Notes: generated from the sequence alone by a model not told the origin. A stretch of DNA of 64,000 nt from Romeriopsis sp046049545 (GCA_046049545.1 JBJORF010000007.1:13500-77499); one strand, 5' to 3'; numbered from the stretch's first letter, positions 18,691-27,149 are shown. Numbers and translations: made by a program.

Positions 18691-20009
18691 CGCAATATGG
18701 GCGGCGGCGCGCTGGGCGGCGGCAACCACCGAGTTTCGTTAATCAGTCGTGCGTTTTTCCCGTCCAATGTAACGTGGTAAGTCAAGGCTGGGGTACCCAT
18801 AGGGCCGCTAATGGGGTCAAAAGCAGGGCCATCAGTATGCACCGTAATTTGCCAACCGGGCTGGACGATCGTCCGACAGGTTAGCGCTTGGGTCACACCA
18901 CCCAGCACCGGCATCGCTGTCAGGGAATGGGTGGGATTGAAGCAGCCATCAAATGCGGTGGCATCGGCCCAAAAGAGTCGCCGACTGTTCGCGCTGGCAG
19001 GCAAGGGCAATTTCAGCACCCGATCGGCCACGGCGGGCGGCAAACTTTGTAAACCGTCGGGTCGCAACTGCACCAAGGGCATTAACGGTACGGCATGGCC
19101 GATCGGATCGCCAGGAATCACCTCCGGACGCGGCAAATAATAAATCCACTGCACAGGCCCACCTTGGGTGACCACTTGCCAAGCCCGTTGAGTGACGTTA
19201 GGACAATTGCCCATCGGCATTGGGGAGGGCCGGATATCGCCTGCACCTGTGCAAGCGTTCCATTCCACGGCACGGACGGCGGCAACGGTGAAGTTCGCAG
19301 GCAATTGCCCACCGCTACGATCGCGCACATCTTCGATCACCTGTTGGCCGTAAGATACAGGCATCCCAGCGAGATCCTTAGGCAGCAAACGACGGAAATC
19401 ATCGGGGATTTTCTGGCCTTGGAGGTCGAAGGTATAAGGTACGTCAACGCCATCGCGCAATACTTGCCAAGCGGGGATGGGCGATCGCTTACACAGCGCA
19501 CCCGGCGGACAGGATGGCAAGACCTGAATTAATTGGGCCGCGCGGATTTTGAGTTGATTCAGCGGGATCTGGGACTGACGGGCAATCGCACGGCGTACGG
19601 TCGCTGACAAACTGGCGGGGCCATCCAAGGTGACGCGGCGATCGCGCGAGTTGACGAAATATTGCCAAGTTTCCGATCGTCCCGCTGCATTTTTGCCCCG
19701 CACCGTTACGCGCCAACCTTGCTGCGGGGCGGGCTTGCAGGGCAATTGCCCCACACCGCAGTCCATCCAAGTTGTGAAGCGGGTATCCATCGCCACGATC
19801 GCCATGGTCGCCGGATCGCGGTTCAGTGCCGCCGCCATCGCCGCCCGCACTTGGTCGGCTGGGGCGTTTGGCAGCAGCGGCGGCGCTAGGGTCACGGGCG
19901 GGGGCGTTTGCGCGACGGCAGGGCGCGGCCCAACTTGGCTGAGCCAAGGACTCAAGCCGAATCCCAAGGCAATCAATCGCAAATAAGCCCGAAAAAATTG
20001 GCAATGCAT
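18687..20009 (-). CDS. secreted protein with four tandem C..C..W modules
   Basis: I do not recognise the family. ATG at 20009 gives a 440-residue protein with a signal peptide cut near AVA-Q (residue 33); the frame is open 44 codons further upstream. After a proline-rich stretch the protein contains four similar modules. Each has two cysteines followed by W-(R/Q)-(V/I) and later a YxV or YY strand: C84/C91/W99, C167/C173/W181, C253/C269/W277 and C356/C378/W386. Module spacing is about 80-110 residues, and each is preceded by a helical segment. The cysteine pairs could be disulfides in the periplasm or thylakoid lumen (inference). The C-terminus is proline-rich. Confidence 0.8.
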   Translation of the reverse strand: MHCQFFRAYLRLIALGFGLSPWLSQVGPRPAVAQTPPPVTLAPPLLPNAPADQVRAAMAAALNRDPATMAIVAMDTRFTTWMDCGVGQLPCKPAPQQGWRVTVRGKNAAGRSETWQYFVNSRDRRVTLDGPASLSATVRRAIARQSQIPLNQLKIRAAQLIQVLPSCPPGALCKRSPIPAWQVLRDGVDVPYTFDLQGQKIPDDFRRLLPKDLAGMPVSYGQQVIEDVRDRSGGQLPANFTVAAVRAVEWNACTGAGDIRPSPMPMGNCPNVTQRAWQVVTQGGPVQWIYYLPRPEVIPGDPIGHAVPLMPLVQLRPDGLQSLPPAVADRVLKLPLPASANSRRLFWADATAFDGCFNPTHSLTAMPVLGGVTQALTCRTIVQPGWQITVHTDGPAFDPISGPMGTPALTYHVTLDGKNARLINETRWLPPPSAPPPILR

Positions 20010-20323
20010 GGTTTGAGTATGGGGTGATGAGGTGATTCTAGCGCTTCGAGCCACGACTGTTGCGTCGCCTGCTAATTCATTAAAGAACGCCTCGCGACCA
20101 TCGAATGTTCCAGTTACCAAATCCGCAACCGGAGTCCTCACGCTGTTCCCGATCGGTTCACCCCATTTTTATGCAGTCCAATTCCGATGAGGAAACTGTT
20201 GTTGGGGATTTTAAATCGCTGTCGGCTTTGGCGTAGTAGGCAATAATCATATTTGGGTTTGAGATCGACGATCGTTCGTGAAATCTGACCTTTCTGAAAT
20301 TGCCCAAACAATCCAACAGCACT
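20010..20323. other. intergenic region between divergent genes
   Basis: This 314-bp region lies between the four-module secreted protein and the CDF exporter. I looked for a metal-responsive inverted repeat (SmtB/Zur type) before the exporter and saw none that was convincing. No gene was seen. Confidence 0.45.
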
Positions 20324-21265
20324 ATGGATCACCAGCATCACCATGACCATCACCGGCATGCACACCATGGCAATCATGGGCATGTCCCCGCCAGTTATGG
20401 CAAAGCCTTTGCGGTCAGTGTAACCCTCAATGCCCTATTTGTCTTAATTGAAGCCAGCTACGGCTTTTGGTCAAATTCATTGGCGTTGATTGCCGATGCG
20501 GGACACAATTTAAGCGATGTGCTGGGATTGGTGATTGCTTGGGTGGCGACCGTTCTTGCCAAGCGTCAACCCTCGGCAAGGCAAACCTTTGGCTTACGGC
20601 GATCGTCGATTTTGGCGGCTTTTGCGAATGCATCATTACTGCTGATTGTTTCAGGCGGAATTTGCCTTGAAGCATTTCAGCGCCTGCACCGCCCAGAACC
20701 GATCGCGGGTAATGTCGTCATGCTTGTAGCGGCGATCGGGATCTTGATCAATACTGGCAGTGCGCTGATGTTTGCGGCCAGTCGCAAGGATGACTTAAAC
20801 ATGCGGGGCGCTTTCCTGCATTTAGTTTCAGATGCGTTGGTTTCGGTTGGGGTGGTCTTGGCAGGGGGGGCGATCGTGTTAACAGGGCAACTTTGGTTCG
20901 ATCCCGTTGTCAGTTTGATCATCAGCATTGTGATTATTTTTAGCACTTGGCAACTGTTTCGTGAATCTTTGGGATTGCTGATGGATGCGGTTCCCAAGGA
21001 AATTGAGCCGCGTGAGGTGCAGCGCTATCTCAGCCAGTTAGGCGGTGTCCGCGAAGTGCATGATCTGCATGTTTGGGCGATGAGCACCACAGAAACTGCG
21101 TTGATGGTGCATTTAGTTATGCCGCAGGGGCATCCGGGCGATCGGTTTCTCGCCGAGGTCTCCACCACGCTTAAGCAGCAGTTCAAGATCGCGCACATGA
21201 ATCTGCAAATTGAAACGGGTGATTCCGATTTCACTTGTCCCCAAGCGCCCGCCGATAGTCTGTAG
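20324..21265 (+). CDS. cation diffusion facilitator metal exporter (zinc type)
   Basis: A CDF-family secondary transporter, resembling ZitB/CzcD, that exports divalent metal in exchange for protons. The N-terminus is strikingly histidine-rich (MDHQHHHDHHRHAHH), a likely metal-loading segment. Six membrane segments are visible. The membrane metal site is HNLSD (H61, D65) in helix 2 and HLVSD (H166, D170) in helix 5. This HxxxD pair is the pattern of zinc/cadmium transporters, as opposed to DxxxD of manganese transporters. A cytoplasmic C-terminal domain follows (VREVHDLHVWAM). ATG at 20324 was chosen; a TTG eight codons upstream is possible. Confidence 0.93.
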   Translation: MDHQHHHDHHRHAHHGNHGHVPASYGKAFAVSVTLNALFVLIEASYGFWSNSLALIADAGHNLSDVLGLVIAWVATVLAKRQPSARQTFGLRRSSILAAFANASLLLIVSGGICLEAFQRLHRPEPIAGNVVMLVAAIGILINTGSALMFAASRKDDLNMRGAFLHLVSDALVSVGVVLAGGAIVLTGQLWFDPVVSLIISIVIIFSTWQLFRESLGLLMDAVPKEIEPREVQRYLSQLGGVREVHDLHVWAMSTTETALMVHLVMPQGHPGDRFLAEVSTTLKQQFKIAHMNLQIETGDSDFTCPQAPADSL

Positions 21266-21275
21266 CCTAGTTGAT

Positions 21276-21311
21276 AAAAAGCCGATGCAACAAAATAATG
21301 CGGCATCGGCT
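21276..21311 (-). terminator. intrinsic terminator for the CAP-domain gene
   Basis: AGCCGATGC and GCATCGGCT form a 9-bp stem with a 14-nt loop. Five A residues on the left (21276-21280) become a U run when read leftward, so it serves the leftward gene. Confidence 0.65.
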
Positions 21312-21354
21312 GAATTCGAGGATGTTTTAGCGAATTAACAGCATTCCGCTACGG

Positions 21355-21861
21355 TTAGCGGGTTTTGATAAACAGTTGGGTGAAGTACACCTTGCCGTCA
21401 GCGCTACGGGCCACCCCGATCGCGCTTTGGTTAAATGCGCCCCGAATATTACGTTCATGGCCGGGACTGTTGAACCAACCGGTCGCCGCTTGCTGGGCGG
21501 GGTTGCTATACCCTTTGTTCCAAGCGACGTTTTCGGCGGCACTGCTGTAAGCAATCCGCGTGGCGCTAATCCGCGCGGCGAAGCCGTTATGCCCAAAGGG
21601 AACCGCACCCGTGGCCATGTTGCGGCTGTGAATCCGGGCTTGGTTGGCGATCGTTTCGTTCCAGACGAGGGCCGGCAGACCGCGCTGGGCCCGGTAGGTG
21701 TTGATTCGATTGAACGCATCGCGCTCTAAGGTCGCAGTGGTAGCGGGGGCCGATTGGGCGTTGGCCGGGGCCACGGGTACCAGTTGCGGTACGGCGGTGA
21801 CTCCCACTGCGGCGATTAAGGACAAGGTCGCGAGGCGGGCAATCGATCGAGAAAAAATCAT
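21355..21861 (-). CDS. secreted CAP/SCP-domain protein
   Basis: A 168-residue exported protein of the bacterial CAP (YkwD/SCP) superfamily. A signal peptide with probable cleavage at ANA-Q (residue 35) is followed by one CAP domain. The putative active or metal site residues are His91 (FGHNGF), Glu110 (AAENV) and His135 (GWFNSPGHERNI). These proteins act outside the cell; the activity of bacterial members is mostly unknown. It converges on the CDF exporter and has its own terminator. Confidence 0.93.
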   Translation of the reverse strand: MIFSRSIARLATLSLIAAVGVTAVPQLVPVAPANAQSAPATTATLERDAFNRINTYRAQRGLPALVWNETIANQARIHSRNMATGAVPFGHNGFAARISATRIAYSSAAENVAWNKGYSNPAQQAATGWFNSPGHERNIRGAFNQSAIGVARSADGKVYFTQLFIKTR

Positions 21862-22049
21862 GCAGTCTCTCCTACTTGGTTGGCAATTCGAGTGCGGTAG
21901 GATGTTTGGCTTACCCTGTGAATTTACTGACTCTAATGTATGAATTTAGATGTCAGATCCGCAGCTCTTCTTAGCAATTTCGGTAGATTCTTTACCCTGA
22001 CTTAACACTTCACTATGATTGGTGATGATTCTATGAGGCTTGGGTAGCA

Positions 22050-22075
22050 AAGTGCCAGTTTAAAATCTGGCACTT
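22050..22075. other. stable hairpin without U-tract
   Basis: AAGTGCCAG pairs perfectly with CTGGCACTT around an 8-nt A/T-rich loop. Neither side has a T run, so it is not a standard terminator. Confidence 0.6.
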
Positions 22076-22162
22076 CGTGGAAATACGTAAGCTGTTTGGC
22101 GGAATGGGGCGGTGGGGATGGGGCAGTAAGGCTTTGTTCCGGGGGGCCTTCGCCCTTTTTGA

Positions 22163-22357
22163 AGATCGATTGAGGCATGCGCTAAAATACAGGAAGATCA
22201 GTCATTCAATGGCCCCGAACATCTGCAAGTTCAGTCCCGATCGCGGCTTGATGAGCTGATTCTAGAGAGGTTAGAAGGTGATGAATCGATCGCGATGATG
22301 GGTGAATATTGGGAAGCTAAGCGTCAGCAATTATTGGAACGTGCTCGGCAACGGTAA
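22163..22357 (+). pseudogene. remnant of a ParD-like antitoxin
   Basis: The frame is open for 64 codons before TAA but has no ATG, GTG or TTG at its beginning. Its C-terminal half reads LDELILERLEGDESIAMMGE then YWEAKRQQLLERARQR. That resembles the tail of ParD-type antitoxins, in which a leucine-rich LE.LLLEGLESG segment is followed by W...R...LER. No toxin gene follows. The assignment is by memory of the family and is tentative. Confidence 0.4.
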
Positions 22358-22414
22358 GCAAATTTTGGAAAATGAGAGGATTTGAATTGCGATCGATCGG
22401 TTGCGATGATCTGG

Positions 22415-22500
22415 GGGTGGCCTGCGCCACTGGATCGGGGGTCTTCCCCCCGCGCCCCCGTTTGTCAGGGGACGGTTGCGTCCCCCGACACCCCCTCCAA
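22415..22500. repeat. GC-rich intergenic repeat element with hairpin
   Basis: Runs of G and C alternate here (GGGGGTCTTCCCCCC and similar). A hairpin at 22463-22490 pairs TGTCAGGGGAC with GTCCCCCGACA with one mismatch. Such elements are scattered through many filamentous cyanobacterial genomes; whether this one is repeated here needs the whole genome. Confidence 0.5.
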
Positions 22501-22589
22501 AAGGGTTGTCTGTTGGGCTTGTACTGCGATTTGGCTGGTTTGATAATTCGACAGATTGTGTGGAGGATTCAAGTTTTCTGTGAATTGGC

Positions 22590-24320
22590 TCACATCGGAT
22601 ACCGTTCCCGCACAAAGCCGATCGCGCCCTCCTTATCCCGAATCTCCCCATCCAAAGTCGCTGCCAACACCACCGCCAAAATCTCCTTAAATGCCTTCCC
22701 TGGCTTATAGCCCAGCGTTTGCAAATCCTTGCCATTTAATAGCGGTTTAATCTGTGACCAATGGCTGAGATATTGCCGTAGCACTTGTCGCCGCGATCGC
22801 AAACGCACGCCAACTAATAACAACAATCCCCGATCGTAGCTCTGCAACAGTTCCACCACTTGACTCGGCAATCGACAGTTGGGCAATTGCGCCGCGATCG
22901 CAGTTTCGGCAGCAGCTAATTTGCCTAAGCGATCGATGCTATCAGCAGTCATTTGCAGATTTTGAGCGACGACCGATCGCTGTTCTGCCGGGATTGCTGC
23001 AATTAGGATTTCTAATAGCATTTGCCAATGAATCAGCCGATCGTCTGGATCAAAGCGTTTCAACCAATGTTCCATTAATCGCAATTCTTGCCATAACTTT
23101 GGCGTTAGCTGAAGCGTTGGGTGAATACAAGTCAGCGCATTGAGTCGTGCCAATTGCTGAATTGCACCGCGCCAATTTGGAGTTTGCAGAATATAACGCA
23201 GTTCCGCTTTGAGCCGGGTTTGCAGGGCCGGGGCGACTTGCTTTTCGATGACTTGCTGATAAATGCCGCTGCCGATCGCGTGGTGAATGTAGCTTTCGGT
23301 TTGTCGATCGAATTCAAACCCCAATCGCACCGCAAATCGCACCCCCCGATAAATCCGCGTCGGATCTTCAATAAAACTATTCGCGTGCAACACTCGCACC
23401 CGGCACGATCGCAAGTCTTCCACACCCCCAAAAAAGTCCAGCATTTCCCCCGCATCCGGCTCCGTCAACCGCAACGCCAACGCATTGATCGTAAAGTCCC
23501 GCCGATACAAGTCCTGCTGAATCGAACTGGCTTCCACCTCCGGATTCGCCGCCGGATAGGGATAAAATTCCGTGCGCGCGGTGGCAATGTCAACCCACAA
23601 CGAATCCAAGACCGGATCTTTGTGCCACAGCAGCGCCGCTGTCTGAAACTTGCCGTGGATCTCCAGCCGCGCTGCCGGATACAACGCCTGCAATGCCTCA
23701 CCCAAAATCATCCCCGCGCCACTTTCCGCCGATTGGTGATAGCCGTCCACCACCAGATCCAAGTCCGATAGCATCACAGGTTCGTCGCCCGTCGCTAACA
23801 GCAAGTCGCGCACGCCCCCGCCAACTAAGTACAAATGCCAACCCCGTTCCTGGGCTTTCTGGGCCGCGATCGCGAGCAAATCCTGCAACGGCGGTGCCAG
23901 CCGATCGATCGACGGAGGGCAAGCATCTGACCGAACCGCTTGGCCCGATCGCTGGCGCAACACATCCGTCCGGGTCACAATGCCCACCAACTGCATGCCA
24001 TTCGGGCCAGCTTCCACCACGGGCAACCGCCCAATGTCATAGGTCGCCATCAACCGTTCGATTTCCGGCAGCGTTGTCTCGGGGCCGATCGTCCGCACCG
24101 ACCGCGTCATGTAGGCCCCCACCGCCGCCGGCCCAAAACCGTGATGCAGGGCCAACTCAATCTCCCGGCGGGCGATCATCCCCACTACCAGCCCCGCCAC
24201 ATCCACCACCACCAGCCCCGAATGCCCATAGCGCAGCAGCAGCCCCTGCGCCTCGGCGATCGTCCCTTGGGGCAAAATCGTTCGCACTGGAGCCGACATC
24301 ATCGATCGGGCCGTCACCAT
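22590..24320 (-). CDS. CBS-domain tRNA nucleotidyltransferase / poly(A) polymerase family protein
   Basis: A class II nucleotidyltransferase of the CCA-adding / poly(A) polymerase family, expected to add nucleotides to tRNA 3' ends. Two CBS domains occupy residues about 1-125 (SMMSAPVRTILPQGT, YMTRSVRTIGPETTLPE). The catalytic head has LVGGGVRD (165-172) and the metal-binding DLDLVVDG (186-193), followed by the GVEDLRSCRVRVLHANSFIE and DPTRIYRGVRFAVRLGF motifs. Many bacterial A-adding homologues carry an N-terminal DHH domain before the CBS pair; this one does not. The start is firm: GGAGG at 24331-24335 and an in-frame TGA ten codons upstream of the ATG. CC- versus A-adding specificity cannot be decided by eye. 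Confidence 0.88.
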   Translation of the reverse strand: MVTARSMMSAPVRTILPQGTIAEAQGLLLRYGHSGLVVVDVAGLVVGMIARREIELALHHGFGPAAVGAYMTRSVRTIGPETTLPEIERLMATYDIGRLPVVEAGPNGMQLVGIVTRTDVLRQRSGQAVRSDACPPSIDRLAPPLQDLLAIAAQKAQERGWHLYLVGGGVRDLLLATGDEPVMLSDLDLVVDGYHQSAESGAGMILGEALQALYPAARLEIHGKFQTAALLWHKDPVLDSLWVDIATARTEFYPYPAANPEVEASSIQQDLYRRDFTINALALRLTEPDAGEMLDFFGGVEDLRSCRVRVLHANSFIEDPTRIYRGVRFAVRLGFEFDRQTESYIHHAIGSGIYQQVIEKQVAPALQTRLKAELRYILQTPNWRGAIQQLARLNALTCIHPTLQLTPKLWQELRLMEHWLKRFDPDDRLIHWQMLLEILIAAIPAEQRSVVAQNLQMTADSIDRLGKLAAAETAIAAQLPNCRLPSQVVELLQSYDRGLLLLVGVRLRSRRQVLRQYLSHWSQIKPLLNGKDLQTLGYKPGKAFKEILAVVLAATLDGEIRDKEGAIGFVRERYPM

Positions 24321-24511
24321 ACAGTTAGCGCCTCCAATCGATCAAGGCATAGAATCAAATCCATTTTTCTGGTAGTTTTTTATCATGGGCGAATCTCGAT
24401 CGCACCGTCCGCGTCATCGCCGCTAAGCCACACCAGCCTAGCGTAACGCATTCCGGGCGCACCATCGGGGTTTGGAGTTGCTTAACATCTTTGCTGTATT
24501 GGGAGAGAACG

Positions 24512-24700
24512 ATGACAATCGTATTTGATTTATTTCTGGGGGCGCTGGTGCTGTTCTCCTTCGTGATGATCGTTGCCGTACCGGTGCTGTACGCTTCGCC
24601 GCAGAACTTTGACCAGTCGAAAAAGCTGCTGTACTTGGGTTCTGGCATCTGGGCGGCATTGGTCGTCGTCGTTGCTGTACTGAACTTCTTGGTTGCCTAA
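24512..24700 (+). CDS. psbZ: photosystem II protein PsbZ (Ycf9)
   Basis: A 62-residue thylakoid protein with two membrane helices, part of the photosystem II core where it stabilises the supercomplex. It begins MTIVFDLFLGALVLFSF and contains the conserved loop LYASPQNFDQSKKLL. The length equals the usual PsbZ. ATG at 24512 is preceded by GGGAGAG at 24501-24507; a frame start seven codons upstream is less likely. It has its own terminator. Confidence 0.97.
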   Translation: MTIVFDLFLGALVLFSFVMIVAVPVLYASPQNFDQSKKLLYLGSGIWAALVVVVAVLNFLVA

Positions 24701-24731
24701 CCGCACCTTTGCACAACCACCAAAAATTTCT

Positions 24732-24787
24732 AAAACCCCTGTCCTGCCGCTCAAATGACCGTTTGATGCGACGCGACGGGGGTTTTT
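24732..24787 (+). terminator. branched intrinsic terminator of psbZ
   Basis: AAAACCCCTGTC pairs with GACGGGGGTTTT as a 12-bp stem with one G-U pair, followed by T. The loop contains a small internal hairpin (TCAAA with TTTGA). Confidence 0.82.
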
Positions 24788-24916
24788 CAATCCGGGCCGG
24801 GGCGATCGCTTGGCGATCGGAGGCATTTACCCTAGAATAAAATGAAGAAATGTAACAATTTCTGCACCACTCTTTAAGATTTTTCCTTTCATTGCTGTAC
24901 CCAGCCACCCGAGCCA

Positions 24917-25222
24917 ATGTTTAGCCTGCCGCCCGACCCTGACCTGCTCAAACAAGTCCTTGCCCCATTGCTAGAGGACTTACAATATTGGTATAACCGA
25001 TCGGTACAGCTGCTTGAGGGTGAGCGGTTGAGCTTCATGAGCGAAGACGAGCAAGCAGCAATGTTAAACCGCGTCCTGGAAGCCCAGAGAGCCGTCAGTG
25101 CCACCCAGAGCCTCCTGACCGCCACCGACGGCCAAGCCGGGGTCGAAATGTCCCTGCTCATGGATTGGCACAAGCTCGTCACTGAATGCTGGGCGATCAG
25201 CATGCAGCAACGGACGGCCTAG
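24917..25222 (+). CDS. DUF2605 protein
   Basis: A 101-residue soluble, mostly helical protein that I recognise as the cyanobacterial DUF2605 family from LLEDLQYWYNRSVQLLEGE, LSFMSEDEQAAMLNRV and the C-terminal LMDWHKLVTECW. Function unknown. It lies between psbZ and a DUF2973 gene, an arrangement I recall from other cyanobacteria. The stop codon TAG lies inside a 15-bp tandem duplication. Confidence 0.85.
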   Translation: MFSLPPDPDLLKQVLAPLLEDLQYWYNRSVQLLEGERLSFMSEDEQAAMLNRVLEAQRAVSATQSLLTATDGQAGVEMSLLMDWHKLVTECWAISMQQRTA

Positions 25223-25244
25223 CCACAGATGGCCTAGCCACAGA
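25216..25244. repeat. tandem repeat, 2 x 15 bp, across a stop codon
   Basis: GGCCTAGCCACAGAT is followed by a second copy lacking only the final base match. The TAG of the DUF2605 gene (25220-25222) is inside the first unit. Confidence 0.88.
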
Positions 25245-25430
25245 CAGTTTGAGGATACACCGTCGATAGGGGGCACAGCTCCCCTGAGGGCAAATGGCCG
25301 CTCGCCCCCACAGGTCGATCGCGCCCGACCCGACACATTTGCCCCAACACCCGAAAATCTGGCAAACTGTAAGTAACGATCGACAACGCACAAATCATCC
25401 GATGTTGCGGCCAACCAGGAGATGACTGTC

Positions 25431-25745
25431 ATGCTACAAATCCTATATATGATGGCTTTCGTCGTGATTGCCTGTCTGGCAGTCGGCAATCTTGTGCGCA
25501 GCATTTTGACTCTGGGTGCAGAAGCCACCCGACCGATCGACCCCCGATCGCGTCTCAGCCAGCGCGCCGCCACCCTCCGCGCTTCTCATCCTGAGTTACT
25601 CGATGAGTCCGGCCATGTGATCGAAGAGCCGCTGTTGGTGATGAAGTCCATCAGTGTGGAAGATGCCCGCGAGCGCCTCGATGCGATTTACCGATCCTCA
25701 CCGGGTGGGGAATCCAGCAGTTCGAGCAGCGAAGATTCTGAATAA
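25431..25745 (+). CDS. DUF2973 protein
   Basis: A 104-residue protein with one N-terminal membrane helix (MLQILYMMAFVVIACLAV) and a soluble tail. The tail has the family signature HPELLDESGHVIEEPLLVMK then SISVEDARERLDAIY, which identifies DUF2973. Function unknown. AGGAG at 25417-25421 is at the right distance from ATG 25431; an ATG at 25422 touches the AGGAG and is unlikely. The C-terminus is serine-rich. Confidence 0.85.
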   Translation: MLQILYMMAFVVIACLAVGNLVRSILTLGAEATRPIDPRSRLSQRAATLRASHPELLDESGHVIEEPLLVMKSISVEDARERLDAIYRSSPGGESSSSSSEDSE

Positions 25746-25778
25746 AATCAAAGGCATGTCCCGCTGGTTCAGCCCACC

Positions 25779-27071
25779 ATGCCGAAGCTCCCAACCTTCA
25801 CCCCACCGAACCTGAAGCTGCCGCTAAAGCTGCCGCAGTTCGACCCAGCGAAGTTCAACCCGGCGAATCTTTTCAAGGTCGATGAAGCTGAGGTGGCGCG
25901 GATTTTGGTAGAGGTGCGGCAGTCGTTGCCAACGACAGAAGCGATTTTGGTCGGCAAGCCGCAAACGGGTAAAAGTTCGATCGTCCGTGCCCTCACCGGA
26001 GTCAGCAGTGACATCATCGGCCAAGGCTATCGGCCCCACACCCAGCACACCCAGCGCTACAGCTTCCCCAATGATGAGTTGCCGTTGCTCCAGTTCACCG
26101 ATACCGTCGGCCTCGGCGATGGTCGTCAGGAAACCGATGCCGTCGTGCAGGAATTGATCGCCACGATCGCGATTCCTGCCGCAAATATTCCTGCCACGAA
26201 CAGCCCTGCCGCCCCCGCTACAGACTTCAAACACAGCGCCAAGGTAATGATTCTCACGGTGAAAATCACCGATTTCGCCACCGCAAGCCTGCGATCGATC
26301 GCCCAACAGCTTCGCCAGCAAAAGCCTCACCTGCCCTGCATTCTGGCAATTACTTGCCTACACGATCGCTATCCCGCAAGCTGGGAAAACCACCCTGCCT
26401 ACCCGCCCGAAGATCCGGAACTCCAACGCGCGATCGACCAGATTAAAGCGGACTTTGCAGGGCTATACGATCAGGTTGTCTTAATCGATTTCACCCTGGA
26501 AGAAGACGGCTACAACCCGCTATTTTATGGCCTCGATGCCCTGATGGACAGCCTATCCGCCCTGCTGCCCCAAGCCGAATCCCAAGCGATCGCCCAGCTC
26601 CTCAGCCAACGTGACTTCGCCGGAGTCGATCAACTCAGCCACCTCTACCGCGATGCGGCTCGCCGCTACATCCTGCCGTTTTCCCTCATGGCTGGCACAT
26701 TGGCGGCTGTGCCCCTGCCCCTCGCGACCATGCCCGTCCTCACCGCCGTCCAGATTACGCTGATCACCCTGCTTGGCCAGCTCTATGGCCAAACCCTCAA
26801 ACCTGCTCAGGCAGGAGGCGTGGCCAGCGCGATCGCCGGAGGATTCGTCGCACAGCTCATCGGGCGCGAACTGATCAAATTCATCCCCGGCTTCGGCAGC
26901 GTGATTGCAGCATCCTGGGCGACTGCCTACACCTGGGCCCTAGGCGAAGCGGCTTGCGTCTACTTCGGCGACCTCATGGGCGGCAAAACCCCCGACCCCG
27001 ATCGTATCCAAGCCGTCATGCGTGAATCCTTCACCCAAGCCCAAGCCCGCTTCAAGCAGGCTAAACCTTAA
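25779..27071 (+). CDS. membrane-associated GTPase with DUF697 domain
   Basis: A 430-residue P-loop GTPase of the Era/YcjX-like class. The G1 loop is GKPQTGKS (59-66), G3 is DTVGLG (108-113), and ITCLHD probably stands at the G4 position in place of NKxD. A proline/lysine-rich N-terminus (about 35 residues) precedes the domain. Residues about 295-400 contain hydrophobic helices and the glycine-rich pattern FIPGFGSVIAASWATAYTWA typical of DUF697, which attaches the protein to a membrane. It starts 33 bp after the DUF2973 gene, so co-transcription is likely. Role unknown; a membrane or thylakoid function is inferred from context. Confidence 0.88.
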   Translation: MPKLPTFTPPNLKLPLKLPQFDPAKFNPANLFKVDEAEVARILVEVRQSLPTTEAILVGKPQTGKSSIVRALTGVSSDIIGQGYRPHTQHTQRYSFPNDELPLLQFTDTVGLGDGRQETDAVVQELIATIAIPAANIPATNSPAAPATDFKHSAKVMILTVKITDFATASLRSIAQQLRQQKPHLPCILAITCLHDRYPASWENHPAYPPEDPELQRAIDQIKADFAGLYDQVVLIDFTLEEDGYNPLFYGLDALMDSLSALLPQAESQAIAQLLSQRDFAGVDQLSHLYRDAARRYILPFSLMAGTLAAVPLPLATMPVLTAVQITLITLLGQLYGQTLKPAQAGGVASAIAGGFVAQLIGRELIKFIPGFGSVIAASWATAYTWALGEAACVYFGDLMGGKTPDPDRIQAVMRESFTQAQARFKQAKP

Positions 27072-27149
27072 TTCAGACGAGCCAAACCCGAATCTGACAG
27101 CAACCACCGGATCTTGGTAAACTGAAGACGCATAATTCAACGCTAAGCC

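Larger units (their letters stand above)
21862..22589. other. long region with hairpins and a decayed antitoxin
   Basis: A 728-bp stretch without an intact gene. From left to right it holds the upstream region of the CAP gene, a 9-bp hairpin at 22050-22075, a decayed ParD-like antitoxin at 22163-22357, and a GC-rich repeat element at about 22415-22500. A 60-codon frame at 22077-22259 has no resemblance I can name and is probably not a gene. Confidence 0.6.

Noticed and set aside
20010..20323. SmtB/Zur operator before the zinc-type exporter
   Set aside because: No convincing 12-2-12 or similar inverted repeat was found by eye.
20138..20383. Leftward frame opposite the histidine-rich start of the CDF exporter
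   Set aside because: It mirrors the repetitive histidine codons; the CDF frame is clearly real.
22077..22259. 60-codon rightward frame near the antitoxin remnant
   Set aside because: The product has no recognisable pattern and its second half overlaps the better-supported remnant in another frame.
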